A DNA stretch of 59,577 nt from Candidatus Gastranaerophilales bacterium (GTDB lineage Bacteria > Cyanobacteriota > Vampirovibrionia > Gastranaerophilales > Gastranaerophilaceae), in assembly GCA_944322685.1 (NCBI GenBank), contig CALUPP010000030.1, forward strand, positions 1-59,577. The letters are read 5' to 3'. Every line of letters begins with the position of its first letter. The first letter of the stretch is position 1. The notes under the pieces were generated by a model that was given only the letters and a program-made list of their open reading frames with translations, was not told the DNA's origin and ran no database searches. Positions 33,064-42,407 of this stretch are shown in pieces. A program made the translations under genes and the position numbers.

Positions 33064-33960
33064 CTATTTGTTTTCTTCCATTTCGGGCTCTGTTGATTGA
33101 GCTTTGTGGTCATCTCTGAGGTATGCGGTCCAGAAAAGAAGAACAACGAAAACAATTGCACCCACCATGTTTCCGAGGGTTACAGGGATGAGGTTTGCGG
33201 TGAAAATTGTTTTCAGGTTCAAAGTTGCGAGCTGATCAGCGCTCAAACCTGATGCGGCAACGATAGAAGCAGTATGTTTTGCAAAAATGCCGTTTGTTAA
33301 AAAGAACATGTTGGCAATGCTGTGCTCATATCCTGACGCAACGAAGGTCATAATCGGGAAAAAGATTGCAAAAATCTTGCCGATTACGAATTTTGAAGAA
33401 GAAGCCATCCAGATTGCGAGGCAAACCAGCCAGTTGCATAGGATACCTCTTGTAAACGCTTCGACGAACGTGAGATTTACTTTCTGGTAAGCAGTTGTTA
33501 GGCTCAAAACGCCGAGTGCTTCGTGGGAGTTGTGCGAGCAGCCCGAATAGTAGATTAAAAATGCGATGAGCAGTGAGCCGACAAAGTTTCCGGCATAAAC
33601 TATTGACCAGTTTCTCAAAAGCTTAGCAAAGCTGGTTTTTTTCTCGATAACTGAGAAAGTCATCATCACATTACCGGTAAAAAGCTCCGCTCCGGTCAAA
33701 ACAACCATCATCAGTCCGGTTGCGAATGTCATTGCGCCGACGAGTTTTGCGATGCCCCAGCTGAGATTTTCTGCTGTTCCCGTCATAACCGTCAAAGAAA
33801 CCTGTGCACCGAATGCAATCAGCGCTCCGGCTGCGATTGCGAGTACAAATGTTTTTGATTTTCTGAAATTTGCCTTTGCGGGCATTACGTTGTCTGCGAT
33901 TTCATGCGCAACACTGTGCGGAGTCATGCAGTCTTTTGCTTCGATTGTTTGATTAGCCAT
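33064..33960 (-). CDS. focA: Formate/nitrite channel (FocA/NirC family)
   Basis: A 298-aa membrane protein with about six hydrophobic helices. The family loop is in AKLVGAMTFATGLMMVVLTG followed by AELFTGNVMM (the N-x-x-x pore segment), and a later helix pair contains RGILCNWLVCLAIWMA and NMVGAIV. These pentameric channels carry formate, and sometimes nitrite or hydrosulfide. The ATG at 33960 follows AAGGAGAG. The longer frame upstream is not used. Its closeness to the hydrogenase-like gene set favours formate. Confidence 0.9.
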   Translation of the reverse strand: MANQTIEAKDCMTPHSVAHEIADNVMPAKANFRKSKTFVLAIAAGALIAFGAQVSLTVMTGTAENLSWGIAKLVGAMTFATGLMMVVLTGAELFTGNVMMTFSVIEKKTSFAKLLRNWSIVYAGNFVGSLLIAFLIYYSGCSHNSHEALGVLSLTTAYQKVNLTFVEAFTRGILCNWLVCLAIWMASSSKFVIGKIFAIFFPIMTFVASGYEHSIANMFFLTNGIFAKHTASIVAASGLSADQLATLNLKTIFTANLIPVTLGNMVGAIVFVVLLFWTAYLRDDHKAQSTEPEMEENK

Positions 33961-34173
33961 TTTTCTCTCCTTTTGGCTTGTTTTTTGTCTATCTAATTCC
34001 AACCCATAATAACAATCCGTCAAATATCGGCATTTGACGTATCAGGCGTTATAAAAAGCGTCTTACTAATCTTAAATTGTTAAAACATGAACAAGTCATG
34101 TTGAGCTAGTGCGTTTAAAATTTTAGAACTAACAATTTTTAAATTCAAGCTAATTTAATTTTGATTTTTGCGC

Positions 34174-34605
34174 TTAAAAGAATTTTGCCAAAAATTTCAA
34201 TTTGCCTAGGAAAGGAATGCTCTGTTTTGCGAGGATAAATCTTGAAAAATTTTTATTTTTCGGGTTTTTATATATTTCGTCCAATGCTTTTTCGAGCTCA
34301 TTTTGTGCTTTTTTGAGGAGGGGATGTTCTGAATCTTTTATTTCGCTAAGGAAATTAACATACCTTTTGAATATTTCATTTTTTTCTGTATTTTTGCCTT
34401 CCAGCTTAAGTTTTTCTATTTCCACTTTTTGTTGTTTGTTGATTTTCTTGATACAGCCTGCGGTTTGCATAAGAACAGCCCTCGGATGGGTTTTCCCTTC
34501 CAGATACATTGCTCTGAGCTGCTGGCGTGCCTGCCCAAAGTCTCCGTTCATATAGGGATGGTACACTTTATTTATGAATTTTTCTTGGTAATTCTGATAA
34601 TTCAT
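34174..34605 (-). CDS. Hypothetical protein (143 aa)
   Basis: A soluble, lysine-rich, helical protein starting MNYQNYQEKFINKVYHPYMN and containing a coiled-coil-like KINKQQKVEIEKLKLEGK. No family recognised. AAGGAAAAAT precedes the ATG at 34605, and an upstream extension to 34656 has no site. It lies upstream of the formate channel gene on the same strand, but about 210 bases separate the two. Confidence 0.6.
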   Translation of the reverse strand: MNYQNYQEKFINKVYHPYMNGDFGQARQQLRAMYLEGKTHPRAVLMQTAGCIKKINKQQKVEIEKLKLEGKNTEKNEIFKRYVNFLSEIKDSEHPLLKKAQNELEKALDEIYKNPKNKNFSRFILAKQSIPFLGKLKFLAKFF

Positions 34606-34954
34606 TAAATTTTTCCTTGTTTGTTCAAAATACGTAAACAATATTTTTTTGCGCAAAAATCCGTTAACATAAACATTTCTTTACAAGGAAATTTTTTCTT
34701 GACATGCCAATTTGTTAGATTTACAACAGAAAACGTTAACACAAAGCCGAACTTTTGATTTGTTATAGCAGATTGCTTGTTCAATGCTTGAGTGCAATGA
34801 ATGCAGGTATTTTTTTACACGGGTTGGCTCGCTAAAAATCGGGCCCGGGCAATCTTAAATCAGTGGACTTTTAATAAAGTGCATTTTGGGGCTGCGGCGG
34901 CGGTTGACAACGAAAAAGATTAGAAAACATACAAATTTGGGATGGAATAAATCT
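34606..34954 (+). promoter_or_regulatory. Promoter region of the Ehr-like operon
   Basis: About 350 bases before the first complex gene. TTGACA at 34699-34704 and TACAAC at 34722-34727 are spaced by 17 bases on the plus strand. A second TTGACA occurs near 34903, without a clear partner. The stretch from 34800 on is unusually G/C-rich (GGGCCCGGGC) with short inverted repeats. Confidence 0.5.
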
Positions 34955-36862
34955 ATGATAAGTTATTTTATCGGTGTAGTTGCCATTTTGGCGAGCGGAA
35001 TTTTGGCGCTGGTTCCTGCGCTGAAAGTTCTGTTTACCGGCGAAACTATTGTAAAAACTTTTGATTTTAACCCGCTTTTTGGGCCGGTAAATTTTGTAAT
35101 CGACCCTTTGGCGGCGTTTTTTATTCTTGTAATTGCGGTTATGAGCATTGCGTCGGTGATTTATGCGAAAGGCTACTTAAAACCGTATCTTGAAAAGGGA
35201 AAAAATCTCAGAGCTCACATGGTGTTTTTGACAGGGTTAATTGTTTCAATGATTCTTGTTGTAACCTGCCAAAATGCCCTGATGTTTTTGATTTGCTGGG
35301 AAATAATGTCGCTTTCTTCATTTTTCCTTGTTATTTTTGAAAGCGAAAAAAAAGAAGTTTTGAGAGCCGGAATAAAATACCTCGTATTTATGCATATTTC
35401 GGTTCTTTTTATTATAATGGCGTTTGCTTTATGTGCAATAAAGGCGGGAAGCTTTGATTTTGCTTCATTCTCAGCTGTTTTGAAGAATAATGTGCACCTT
35501 GCGAACATCGTGTTCGTGCTTGCGTTCATCGGATTCGGCACTAAAGCCGGATTTGTCCCTCTTCACAACTGGCTTCCTGACGCACACCCCGCTGCGCCCA
35601 GCCACGTGAGTGCAATAATGTCGGGCGTAATGATAAAAACCGGTATTTACGGCATTTTGAGGATGCTTTCTCTCATCGGTACGCCATCAAAGCTTATTGC
35701 TTACGGTGTTTTGGTGATTTCTGTGATTTCTGCGCTTTACGGCGTGCTTTATGCGATTACGCAGCACGATTTGAAGCGGCTTTTGGCTTATCACAGCATT
35801 GAAAACATCGGTATTATCGGAATCGGCGTAGGCGCAGGCATGCTCGGGCTTGCTTATCACAATCCTGTTGTTGCAATGCTCGGTTTTGCGGGTGGAATTT
35901 TGCATATTCTCAACCATTCAATATTTAAAGAGCTTCTCTTCCTTTCGGCAGGAAGCGTTTATACAAAAACTCACACAAGAAACATCGAAATCCTTGGCGG
36001 ATTAATCAAATCAATGCCTGCAACCGCGATTTTGTTTTTAATCGGCTCGGTTGCAATCTGCGGCTTGCCTCCGTTCAACGGATTTATCAGTGAATTTCTT
36101 GTTTATTTCGGAATGTTCAAAGGCCTGTCAATTAACAGCTTCTTTGCGTTCACTGTGATGATTTTTGCAATTGCCGGGCTTGCTCTGGTCGGAACAATGG
36201 CGATTTTGTGCTTCACAAAGGCTTTCAGCATAATATTTCTCGGAATGCCCCGAAGCGAAGCCGCTGAAAACGTCAAAAACGACACCGGCATGTCAATGAT
36301 TTTGCCGATGAGTTTTTTGGCAGCTTTGACGCTTGCAATCGGGCTTTTTCCGCAATACGTTTTCAAAATGCTCACAAAACCCGTCAGCGTTTTGACGAAT
36401 TCCGGCTTTCAAGCTGCCGGGGGCGAGCCGTTGACGATTATGCAGACGATTTCGTTTGTAGGGCTTGCGTTTGTTGCGTTTGTTTGCGTTTTGATTCTTT
36501 TAAAAGTGCTTTTTGGCAGAAAAATCGTGCTTCACGAAACATGGGGCTGCGGTTATGACCGTGGAAACAACCATATTCAATATACCGCATCTTCTTATGC
36601 GAGCCCGTTTTTGTCGATGTTGAAACCGCTTTTCAAAAAGGTTTTTGACGTTGAAAAACCCAAAAAACTGTTCCCGAAAAGCGCGCATTTCAGCTTGCAC
36701 ATTGAAGATATCGAAGAAGCTTACGTTTTGAACCCGCTTTTGAAGTTTGACGAGTGGTTTTTGTCAAAATTTGAAAAAATTCAAAACGGCAATCTTCAGA
36801 CTTACATAAAATACGGGCTGCTGTTTCTTGTTTTGATAATAGCAGGATGCATGTTGGTATAG
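34955..36862 (+). CDS. HyfB/NuoL-like proton-pumping membrane subunit
   Basis: A 635-aa antiporter-like subunit with about 16 hydrophobic helices. The hallmark of the family, GLVPLHNWLPDAHPAAPSHV (here TKAGFVPLHNWLPDAHPAAP), is intact, as are ILNHSIFKELLFLSAG and the GHLNHxxxK lysine/histidine region. The last 80 residues form a soluble tail with the LKPLFKKVFDVEKPKK segment, as in HyfB/HycC. The ATG at 34955 (MISYFIGV) was chosen over one at 34886. First gene of a six-gene complex. Confidence 0.9.
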   Translation: MISYFIGVVAILASGILALVPALKVLFTGETIVKTFDFNPLFGPVNFVIDPLAAFFILVIAVMSIASVIYAKGYLKPYLEKGKNLRAHMVFLTGLIVSMILVVTCQNALMFLICWEIMSLSSFFLVIFESEKKEVLRAGIKYLVFMHISVLFIIMAFALCAIKAGSFDFASFSAVLKNNVHLANIVFVLAFIGFGTKAGFVPLHNWLPDAHPAAPSHVSAIMSGVMIKTGIYGILRMLSLIGTPSKLIAYGVLVISVISALYGVLYAITQHDLKRLLAYHSIENIGIIGIGVGAGMLGLAYHNPVVAMLGFAGGILHILNHSIFKELLFLSAGSVYTKTHTRNIEILGGLIKSMPATAILFLIGSVAICGLPPFNGFISEFLVYFGMFKGLSINSFFAFTVMIFAIAGLALVGTMAILCFTKAFSIIFLGMPRSEAAENVKNDTGMSMILPMSFLAALTLAIGLFPQYVFKMLTKPVSVLTNSGFQAAGGEPLTIMQTISFVGLAFVAFVCVLILLKVLFGRKIVLHETWGCGYDRGNNHIQYTASSYASPFLSMLKPLFKKVFDVEKPKKLFPKSAHFSLHIEDIEEAYVLNPLLKFDEWFLSKFEKIQNGNLQTYIKYGLLFLVLIIAGCMLV

Positions 36863-36941
36863 CGCGTTCCACTTGTGGGATGACCCTCACCATAACCCTC
36901 TCCCGAAGGCGGGGGAGCATAAAAAAGAAGGAAAAACAAAA
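36862..36941. repeat. Pyrimidine-rich REP-like repeat
   Basis: TGACCCTCACCATAACCCTCTCCC and GGCGGGGGAGC (36881-36918) form an imperfect hairpin with a GAAGGC loop. The C-rich TGACCCTCACC-type unit is widespread between genes in many bacteria (from memory). It sits between complex genes 1 and 2 and ends just before the second gene's ribosome-binding site. Confidence 0.55.
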
Positions 36942-37859
36942 ATGTTGATGAAAATTTTAAACTTAATAATTCTTCTGGTTGTACCGTTCTTGATGATTGG
37001 TATAATCAGAAAAACTAAAGCATTTTGGGGCGGAAGAAAAGGGGCATCCGTGTTTCAGCCGCTTTATGATTTTGTAAAACTCATGAAAAAGGACTTTGTC
37101 ATAAGCAAAACGACCTCTGTTGTGTTCAGAATCGCTCCTGTGATTGCGATTTCTACGGTTTTGTTCGCTGCTTTGTTCGTTCCGATGGCGTCAGGCAGCG
37201 CATTGATAAATATTCCGGCGGGGCTGATTGTTTTTGCTTACATTTTGGGCCTTGGCAAGTTTTTCTCGCTCATCAGCGCAATGGATACGGGCAGCAGCTT
37301 TGAGGGAATGGGCGCATCAAGGGAGGCGTGCTTCACATCAATCGTTGAGCCTGCGTTTTTCATCGTAATCGCGTCGATTATGGCGATGAGCGGAAATTAT
37401 ACGTTCGACAGCCTGTCGCAAATATTATCAAGCGCCGGAAGCTATGGCGTTTTGATTACGATTTTTGCGGTTTTGGCGCTATTTTTGATGATTTTAATTG
37501 AGGGTTGCCGCGTTCCGGTTGATGATCCGGCTACGCACCTTGAATTGACGATGATTCACGAAGTTATGATACTTGATAACTCTGCTTCGGATTTGGCGTT
37601 GATAAGCTGGGGCGCTGCGATGAAAATGCTTTTAATTTCGTCGTTGATTGCGAATATTTTGATTCCGGATGACGCAAGCGCCCTGATTTCGGTTGCTCTG
37701 TACTTGCTGATAATCCTTGCGATTTCGGTAATTATCGGAACTGTTGAATCTGCAATGGCAAGAATAAGAATGTCACACGTATTTAAATATATTTTTATTA
37801 TGAGCTCATTTGCGCTTGTTGTTCTTTCGCTTGTTGTTGCAAGGATGTTTGGAGGCTAG
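36942..37859 (+). CDS. HyfC/NuoH-like membrane subunit
   Basis: A 305-aa protein with about eight hydrophobic helices. The family loops MDTGSSFEGMGASREACF and EGCRVPVDDPATHLELTM mark it as the NuoH/HycD-type subunit that joins the peripheral arm to the membrane arm. The ATG at 36942 (MLMKIL) follows AAGGA by nine bases. The longer upstream frame runs through the repeat. Confidence 0.92.
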   Translation: MLMKILNLIILLVVPFLMIGIIRKTKAFWGGRKGASVFQPLYDFVKLMKKDFVISKTTSVVFRIAPVIAISTVLFAALFVPMASGSALINIPAGLIVFAYILGLGKFFSLISAMDTGSSFEGMGASREACFTSIVEPAFFIVIASIMAMSGNYTFDSLSQILSSAGSYGVLITIFAVLALFLMILIEGCRVPVDDPATHLELTMIHEVMILDNSASDLALISWGAAMKMLLISSLIANILIPDDASALISVALYLLIILAISVIIGTVESAMARIRMSHVFKYIFIMSSFALVVLSLVVARMFGG

Positions 37860-37866
37860 AAATTAA

Positions 37867-38508
37867 ATGGAAAACGGTTTTATAATACTTTTTGGGTTGA
37901 CAATGCTCTATCTTGCGGCTACGAGCAGGATAATTTCTCACGTGAGAATACTCATAGTGCAGGGCGTTTTGCTTTTCTTAATCTGCCTTTGCGGATATAA
38001 GCATACGCCGCTTTTGAACCTCGCTTTTTTGACGGTTGAAACGTTGATTGTGAAATCCATCGTCATTCCGTGGTTTTTGTACAGAATTTTAAAAAAAACG
38101 CATGCAAACAGGGATGTTGAAGCGAATATTCCTCATTTTTACTGCCTTGTGATTGCCAGTGTGATTTTGCTGGGCGGTTTTCTTGTTTCGAATTACTTTA
38201 TTTCTTCAATGAAGATGATTTCACCGCTTTATTTTGGCGTTTCTGCTGCAACAATAATCATAAGCCTTTGGCTTATTACGATTAAGCACAAAATTATCTC
38301 AAACGTAATTGAATTCATCACAATGGAAAACGGAATCTTTCTGCTTTCGCTTTCTGTTGCAAAAGAGATGCCGATGCTCGTAAATCTCGGTGTTTTGCTT
38401 GATGTTTTCATTGCGGTTTACATTCTCGGGCTCTTTGTTAATGAGATAAACAAGGAGTTCAACGACCTTGAAGTTTCACATTTGTCAGAGTTAAAGGACT
38501 ACGAATAA
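37867..38508 (+). CDS. HyfE-like membrane subunit
   Basis: A 213-aa hydrophobic protein with about six helices. The pattern NGFIILFGLTMLYLAATS and KETPMLVNLGVLLDVFIAVY-like residues near 165-185 match HyfE, a small subunit found only in the Hyf/Ehr group and related to NuoK/MrpC-type proteins. GGAGG at the end of the previous gene may serve it. It is followed by the next gene after one base. Confidence 0.85.
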   Translation: MENGFIILFGLTMLYLAATSRIISHVRILIVQGVLLFLICLCGYKHTPLLNLAFLTVETLIVKSIVIPWFLYRILKKTHANRDVEANIPHFYCLVIASVILLGGFLVSNYFISSMKMISPLYFGVSAATIIISLWLITIKHKIISNVIEFITMENGIFLLSLSVAKEMPMLVNLGVLLDVFIAVYILGLFVNEINKEFNDLEVSHLSELKDYE

Positions 38509-38509
38509 A

Positions 38510-39958
38510 ATGATTAATTCTATCTTAATATTCCCGATAATCGCCGGAATTTTGATGTTGCTTGTGAGAAAAAGATTTTTTGACAATCTTATGCTCAATA
38601 TTTATGCAATTTTGCATTTTGTAATCACGCTTTTCCTCGTTTTTGATAAGGGTGCCCGGATTACGATTCCGTATTTTGCGGTTGACGGCACGAACAAGGT
38701 ATTTCTTTTGATTTTGTCGTTCGTATTTTTGATGGTAACGATTTACAACAACGGCTATTCAAAACATCTGCCGACGTTCAATAATATCAGGATAAAGGAC
38801 AAAAAAATCTGCCTTTATTGGCTTATGACAATGGCTTTTGTGCTTTCGATGACAGGAACGGTTTTGAGCACGAATCTTGGGCTTGCGTGGGTGCTTGTTG
38901 AAGCAACAACCCTCACTAGCGCATATTTAATCTACTTCAACCGAACAAAAAGTGCTATTGAAGCGGCCTGGAAGTATGTTTTCATCTGCTCAATCGGTAT
39001 TGCGCTTGCTTTTGTAGGGATAATTTTCCTGAATATCTCGACCGGTGACGTGAACACGATGTCATATTCGGAACTTTACCGCTATGCTGCGTCATTTGAC
39101 CCGTTGTGGCTCAAATTGGCGTTTGTGTTTATGGTTTTCGGTTTTGGTGCAAAAATGGGGCTGGCTCCGGTTCATTTTTGGCTGCCTGATGCTCACTCCG
39201 AGTCACCGTCGCCGATTTCGGCGCTTTTGTCCGCAACTTTGTTGAATTCTGCGTTTTTGGTAATCGTCAGAGTTTTTAAAATCATGAATATTGCGCAGTG
39301 TGATGATTATGCGCGCCTGATACTGCTTGTAATGGGCTTTTTGTCCCTGTTTGTTACAGCGGTATTTGTTTATCACATAAAAAACTACAAAAGAATGCTT
39401 GCTTATTCGTCGATTGAGAATATGGGAATCCTCGCAATCGGCACTGCGATGGGCGGGGCTGCTTATTATGCGGTAATTTTGCATTTAATCGGGCATTCGC
39501 TCGCAAAAGCTTCGTTCTTTTTGACGTCGGGCAATGTTCTTGAGCTTTTTGACACAAAAAGAATCAAATCAATAAGCGGTCTGATGAACGCAGACGGAAA
39601 AACCGGCTGGCTGTGGGTTGCATCGTTCCTTGCAATTTGCGCTTTTCCGACGTCTGTGCTGTTTATCAGCGAATTTATAATGATTAAAGAGATGATTCTT
39701 GATCATTATTATGTTTTATGTGCTTTGTTTGTATTTTTGCTGACGGTTGTGCTTTACGGAATCGGCAGAGCGGTCGTGAAAATGACTTTTGGCGAAATCA
39801 GTGCAGACAAGGCGCCGCTGCTTGAAGAAAACAAGAAAAAAATCACAATTTCAATGTACATTCCGCAGTTTGTAATGCTCATCGCGGTGTTTACGCTCGG
39901 AATTTACGTTCCGCGGTTTTTGCAAGGCGTAATAAACGCTGCAATCGGCGGATTTTAA
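38510..39958 (+). CDS. HyfF-like (NuoN/NuoM type) proton-pumping subunit
   Basis: A 482-aa antiporter-type subunit with about 14 hydrophobic helices. It has MGLAPVHFWLPDAHSESPSP (the conserved LPDAH loop near 223-242) and IGHSLAKASFFLTSG, where the conserved lysine of the proton path lies. With the HyfB-like subunit it gives the complex two pumping modules. Confidence 0.92.
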   Translation: MINSILIFPIIAGILMLLVRKRFFDNLMLNIYAILHFVITLFLVFDKGARITIPYFAVDGTNKVFLLILSFVFLMVTIYNNGYSKHLPTFNNIRIKDKKICLYWLMTMAFVLSMTGTVLSTNLGLAWVLVEATTLTSAYLIYFNRTKSAIEAAWKYVFICSIGIALAFVGIIFLNISTGDVNTMSYSELYRYAASFDPLWLKLAFVFMVFGFGAKMGLAPVHFWLPDAHSESPSPISALLSATLLNSAFLVIVRVFKIMNIAQCDDYARLILLVMGFLSLFVTAVFVYHIKNYKRMLAYSSIENMGILAIGTAMGGAAYYAVILHLIGHSLAKASFFLTSGNVLELFDTKRIKSISGLMNADGKTGWLWVASFLAICAFPTSVLFISEFIMIKEMILDHYYVLCALFVFLLTVVLYGIGRAVVKMTFGEISADKAPLLEENKKKITISMYIPQFVMLIAVFTLGIYVPRFLQGVINAAIGGF

Positions 39959-39967
39959 TAAAAAACT

Positions 39968-40052
39968 GTCACCCTGAACTTGTTTCAGGGTCTGATTAAC
40001 GGGAAAAGCCGACATTAAACGTTGGCAAGATGCTGAAACAAGTTCAGCATGA
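39968..40052. repeat. Palindromic repeat pair (CHAELVSAS-type)
   Basis: The unit CCCTGAACTTGTTTCAGGG (from 39973) and its inverted copy TGCTGAAACAAGTTCAGCA (from 40031) are each palindromic and lie in opposite orientation about 60 bases apart. This repeat type, whose translation gives HAELVSAS-like spurious peptides, is common between genes in many bacterial genomes (from memory). A degenerate copy lies at 14528-14594. Confidence 0.75.
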
Positions 40053-40073
40053 CAATAAAATAAGGAAAAAACA

Positions 40074-41546
40074 ATGAACTGGCTAAAAACAAAAAATAAT
40101 ACAAAATTGAACCTCTCTGATATCCCCGAATTGCGAATGGGGGATTTGAGAAAAGAAATCATAAGCCTGAATAAGCGTCCTGTTGCGTTTTTCGGCAAAG
40201 ACTGGGGGCTTGGGCGCGTAAAGCTTTTTGTTGTGCTTGCTGATGATAAAGCGGGCGAACTTTATGTTTCTTCGGCGCTTTTTGCGGCTGATGAAAAGGC
40301 TTATGAATGCATTACGAATGAAATTCCGTCATTTCACATTTTTGAGCGGGAATTTTATGAAGATTTTGGCATAGAACCTTTAAATCACCCGTGGCTCAAG
40401 CCTGTACGCAGAAATCAGGACAAATATCCTTTCTTTGAAATGCAGGGCGAAGAAGTTCATCAGGTCGGCGTTGGCCCTATCCATGCAGGTGTCATTGAAC
40501 CCGGACATTTTCGCTTCATGTGCAACGGGGAAACCGTTTATCACCTTGAAATTATGCTCGGATACCAGCACAGGGGAGTTGAGGAGCTAATGTTGACCCA
40601 GCCGTCGAACCAGCTCGCGGAATCTGTTTGCGGTGACAGCGTAATTGCTTATAATACCGCATTTTCACAGGTTATGGAGCTTTTAAAGGGCGTAAATGTT
40701 TCCGACAAGGCTCAGTTAATCAGAAAACTCGCCCTTGAAATGGAAAGAGCAGCAATCCACATTGGTGATTTGGGCGCAATTGCCGGTGATATTGCATATC
40801 TTATGGGTGCATCGGTTTTTGGCGTAACAAGAACGCTCGTTATTAACACAATGCTCGAATTTTCGGGCAGCCGCTTCGGTCGGGGCTTGATTACAACCGG
40901 CGGGGTTAATTTTGACCTTGACGACGAAAAAATCGAGCGCGCAATCAAAACTTTTGCAAAAGTCGAAAAAGACGTCGACAGAATGGCCAAAACAATGCTC
41001 AAAAACTCCACGGTAATGTCAAGGCTCGAAAAAACCGGCACAATCAGCACCGAACGCGCAATTGAAGCCGGATTTGTCGGCATGGCGGCCAGAGCTGCGG
41101 GCGTTGAGCTTGATTCACGGTTTGATTTTCCTGATAAATGGATTAAGGAGCTTGATATTGAAAATAAACCGTTCAACGGTGTCGGTGATGTTAATTCTCG
41201 CTTTAAGCTTCGCTACAAAGAGGTTATGCAGTCGCTTTCAATCATCAGAAAGATTTTTGAAAAGCTGAAAGAGTTCAAAAACGAGCCGATTAACTGCGGT
41301 TATGAGGTTATGAACAAAGAAAATGCAAAAGATGCGTTTGTAATCTCAATTGTTGAAGGCTGGAGAGGCGAAGTCGTTCATATCGCCCTGACAGACGGCA
41401 GCGGTGCGCTTTCAAAATACAAAATCAAAGATCCGTCGTTCAACAACTGGTTTGTGCTCGCACTCGCGGTGAGAAACAACGGAATTTCCGATTTCCCGCT
41501 TTGTAACAAGAGTTTTAACCTGTCTTACTGCGGGAATGATTTGTAG
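40074..41546 (+). CDS. Hydrogenase-like large subunit lacking nickel ligands (Ehr type)
   Basis: A 490-aa protein. Residues 1-115 form a NuoC-like domain ending FEREFYEDFGIEPLNHPWL, as in HycE/HyfG. The rest is the [NiFe] large-subunit fold (YHLEIMLGYQHRGVEELM at about 156-173). Real group 4 hydrogenases bind nickel by CxxC near the front and DPCxxC near the end. Here these read VCGDS (185-189) and DPSFNNW (453-459), so three of four cysteines are gone. It should not activate hydrogen the normal way and fits the energy-converting-hydrogenase-related class. AAGGA precedes the ATG. Confidence 0.88.
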   Translation: MNWLKTKNNTKLNLSDIPELRMGDLRKEIISLNKRPVAFFGKDWGLGRVKLFVVLADDKAGELYVSSALFAADEKAYECITNEIPSFHIFEREFYEDFGIEPLNHPWLKPVRRNQDKYPFFEMQGEEVHQVGVGPIHAGVIEPGHFRFMCNGETVYHLEIMLGYQHRGVEELMLTQPSNQLAESVCGDSVIAYNTAFSQVMELLKGVNVSDKAQLIRKLALEMERAAIHIGDLGAIAGDIAYLMGASVFGVTRTLVINTMLEFSGSRFGRGLITTGGVNFDLDDEKIERAIKTFAKVEKDVDRMAKTMLKNSTVMSRLEKTGTISTERAIEAGFVGMAARAAGVELDSRFDFPDKWIKELDIENKPFNGVGDVNSRFKLRYKEVMQSLSIIRKIFEKLKEFKNEPINCGYEVMNKENAKDAFVISIVEGWRGEVVHIALTDGSGALSKYKIKDPSFNNWFVLALAVRNNGISDFPLCNKSFNLSYCGNDL

Positions 41547-41565
41547 ATAAAAACAATGGCGATTC

Positions 41566-41615
41566 CGCAAGCGGACAGCCCCCCACCCTGCCTCCCCCAG
41601 CGGAGGAGGAGAAGA
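41566..41615. repeat. C-rich repeat before the small-subunit gene
   Basis: CACCCTGCCTCCCCCAGCGGAGGAGG (41584-41609) contains CCTCC(CCCAGC)GGAGG, a short hairpin in otherwise AT-rich DNA. It lies in the gap between complex genes 5 and 6, the third REP-like element in this operon. Confidence 0.5.
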
Positions 41616-41639
41616 TGCAAAAAAATAAGGAATAAAAAT

Positions 41640-42407
41640 ATGTTTGACACATTAAAATCAAGAATATATCAAGGGCAGCAGTTTATAAAAGACATTGAAA
41701 ACGCGCCGATGAGAGAACAATTCAGAGGATTGCCCGTTTTAAAAAATGCGTGCGGTCAGGATTTGACAAAATGCGCTCAGGCTTGTCCGACAGGCGCTTT
41801 GAGCCTCGAGCCGCTTTCAATTGATATGGGAAAATGCACTTTTTGCGGTGCTTGCCAAAACGTATGTAAAAATGTTTGCAATTCTGACGCAATAAGCTTT
41901 TCTAACTCTTACAAACTCTCCGCAACAAGCGCTGACAGGCTAATAATCACAGAAAACATGACAAAAGAGGAATTTGAAAAAACTGCAATCAAAGTCAGAA
42001 AAGAAATCACGTCGATTTTTTCAAAATCCCTGAAATTAAGGCAAGTTTCGGCTGGCGGCTGCAATGGCTGTGAAATGGAGCTAAATGCCTGCTCAAATTG
42101 CAACTTTGATATGGGAAGATTCGGAATCGACTTTGTTGCGTCGCCGCGCCACGCTGACGGAATCGTAATTACGGGCCCTGTAACAAAAAACATGGCTTAC
42201 GCACTGGAAGACTGCTACAAATCGGTTCCTGCACCAAAAATCGTAATAGTTTGCGGTGCATGTGCAATTTCAGGCGGAATTTATCAGAACAGCACTGAAA
42301 TTGACCGCGAATTTTTTGAAAAACATCCTGTCGATTTATACATTCCGGGCTGCCCCGTTCATCCGTTGACGTTTATTAACGGTGTGCTCGGGTTGATTAG
42401 AAAATAG
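41640..42407 (+). CDS. Ferredoxin plus NuoB-like small subunit fusion
   Basis: A 255-aa protein. Residues 30-90 hold a two-cluster ferredoxin region: a first site with Cys38, Cys45 and Cys49 and a second CTFCGACQNVC (66-76, all four Cys). Residues 130-255 form the NuoB/HyfI-like small subunit, with CNGCE (141, 144), VCGAC (208) and GCPVHP (Cys238), the four ligands of the proximal [4Fe-4S] cluster N2. Electron transfer centres are therefore kept although the nickel site next door is lost. The usual separate HyfH and HyfI are fused. The ATG at 41640 follows AAGGA; the longer frame is repeat DNA. Confidence 0.88.
   Translation: MFDTLKSRIYQGQQFIKDIENAPMREQFRGLPVLKNACGQDLTKCAQACPTGALSLEPLSIDMGKCTFCGACQNVCKNVCNSDAISFSNSYKLSATSADRLIITENMTKEEFEKTAIKVRKEITSIFSKSLKLRQVSAGGCNGCEMELNACSNCNFDMGRFGIDFVASPRHADGIVITGPVTKNMAYALEDCYKSVPAPKIVIVCGACAISGGIYQNSTEIDREFFEKHPVDLYIPGCPVHPLTFINGVLGLIRK

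Noticed and set aside
34955-42407. Formate hydrogenlyase or Ech hydrogenase
   Set aside because: The large subunit lacks three of four nickel-binding cysteines and no formate dehydrogenase gene is present.
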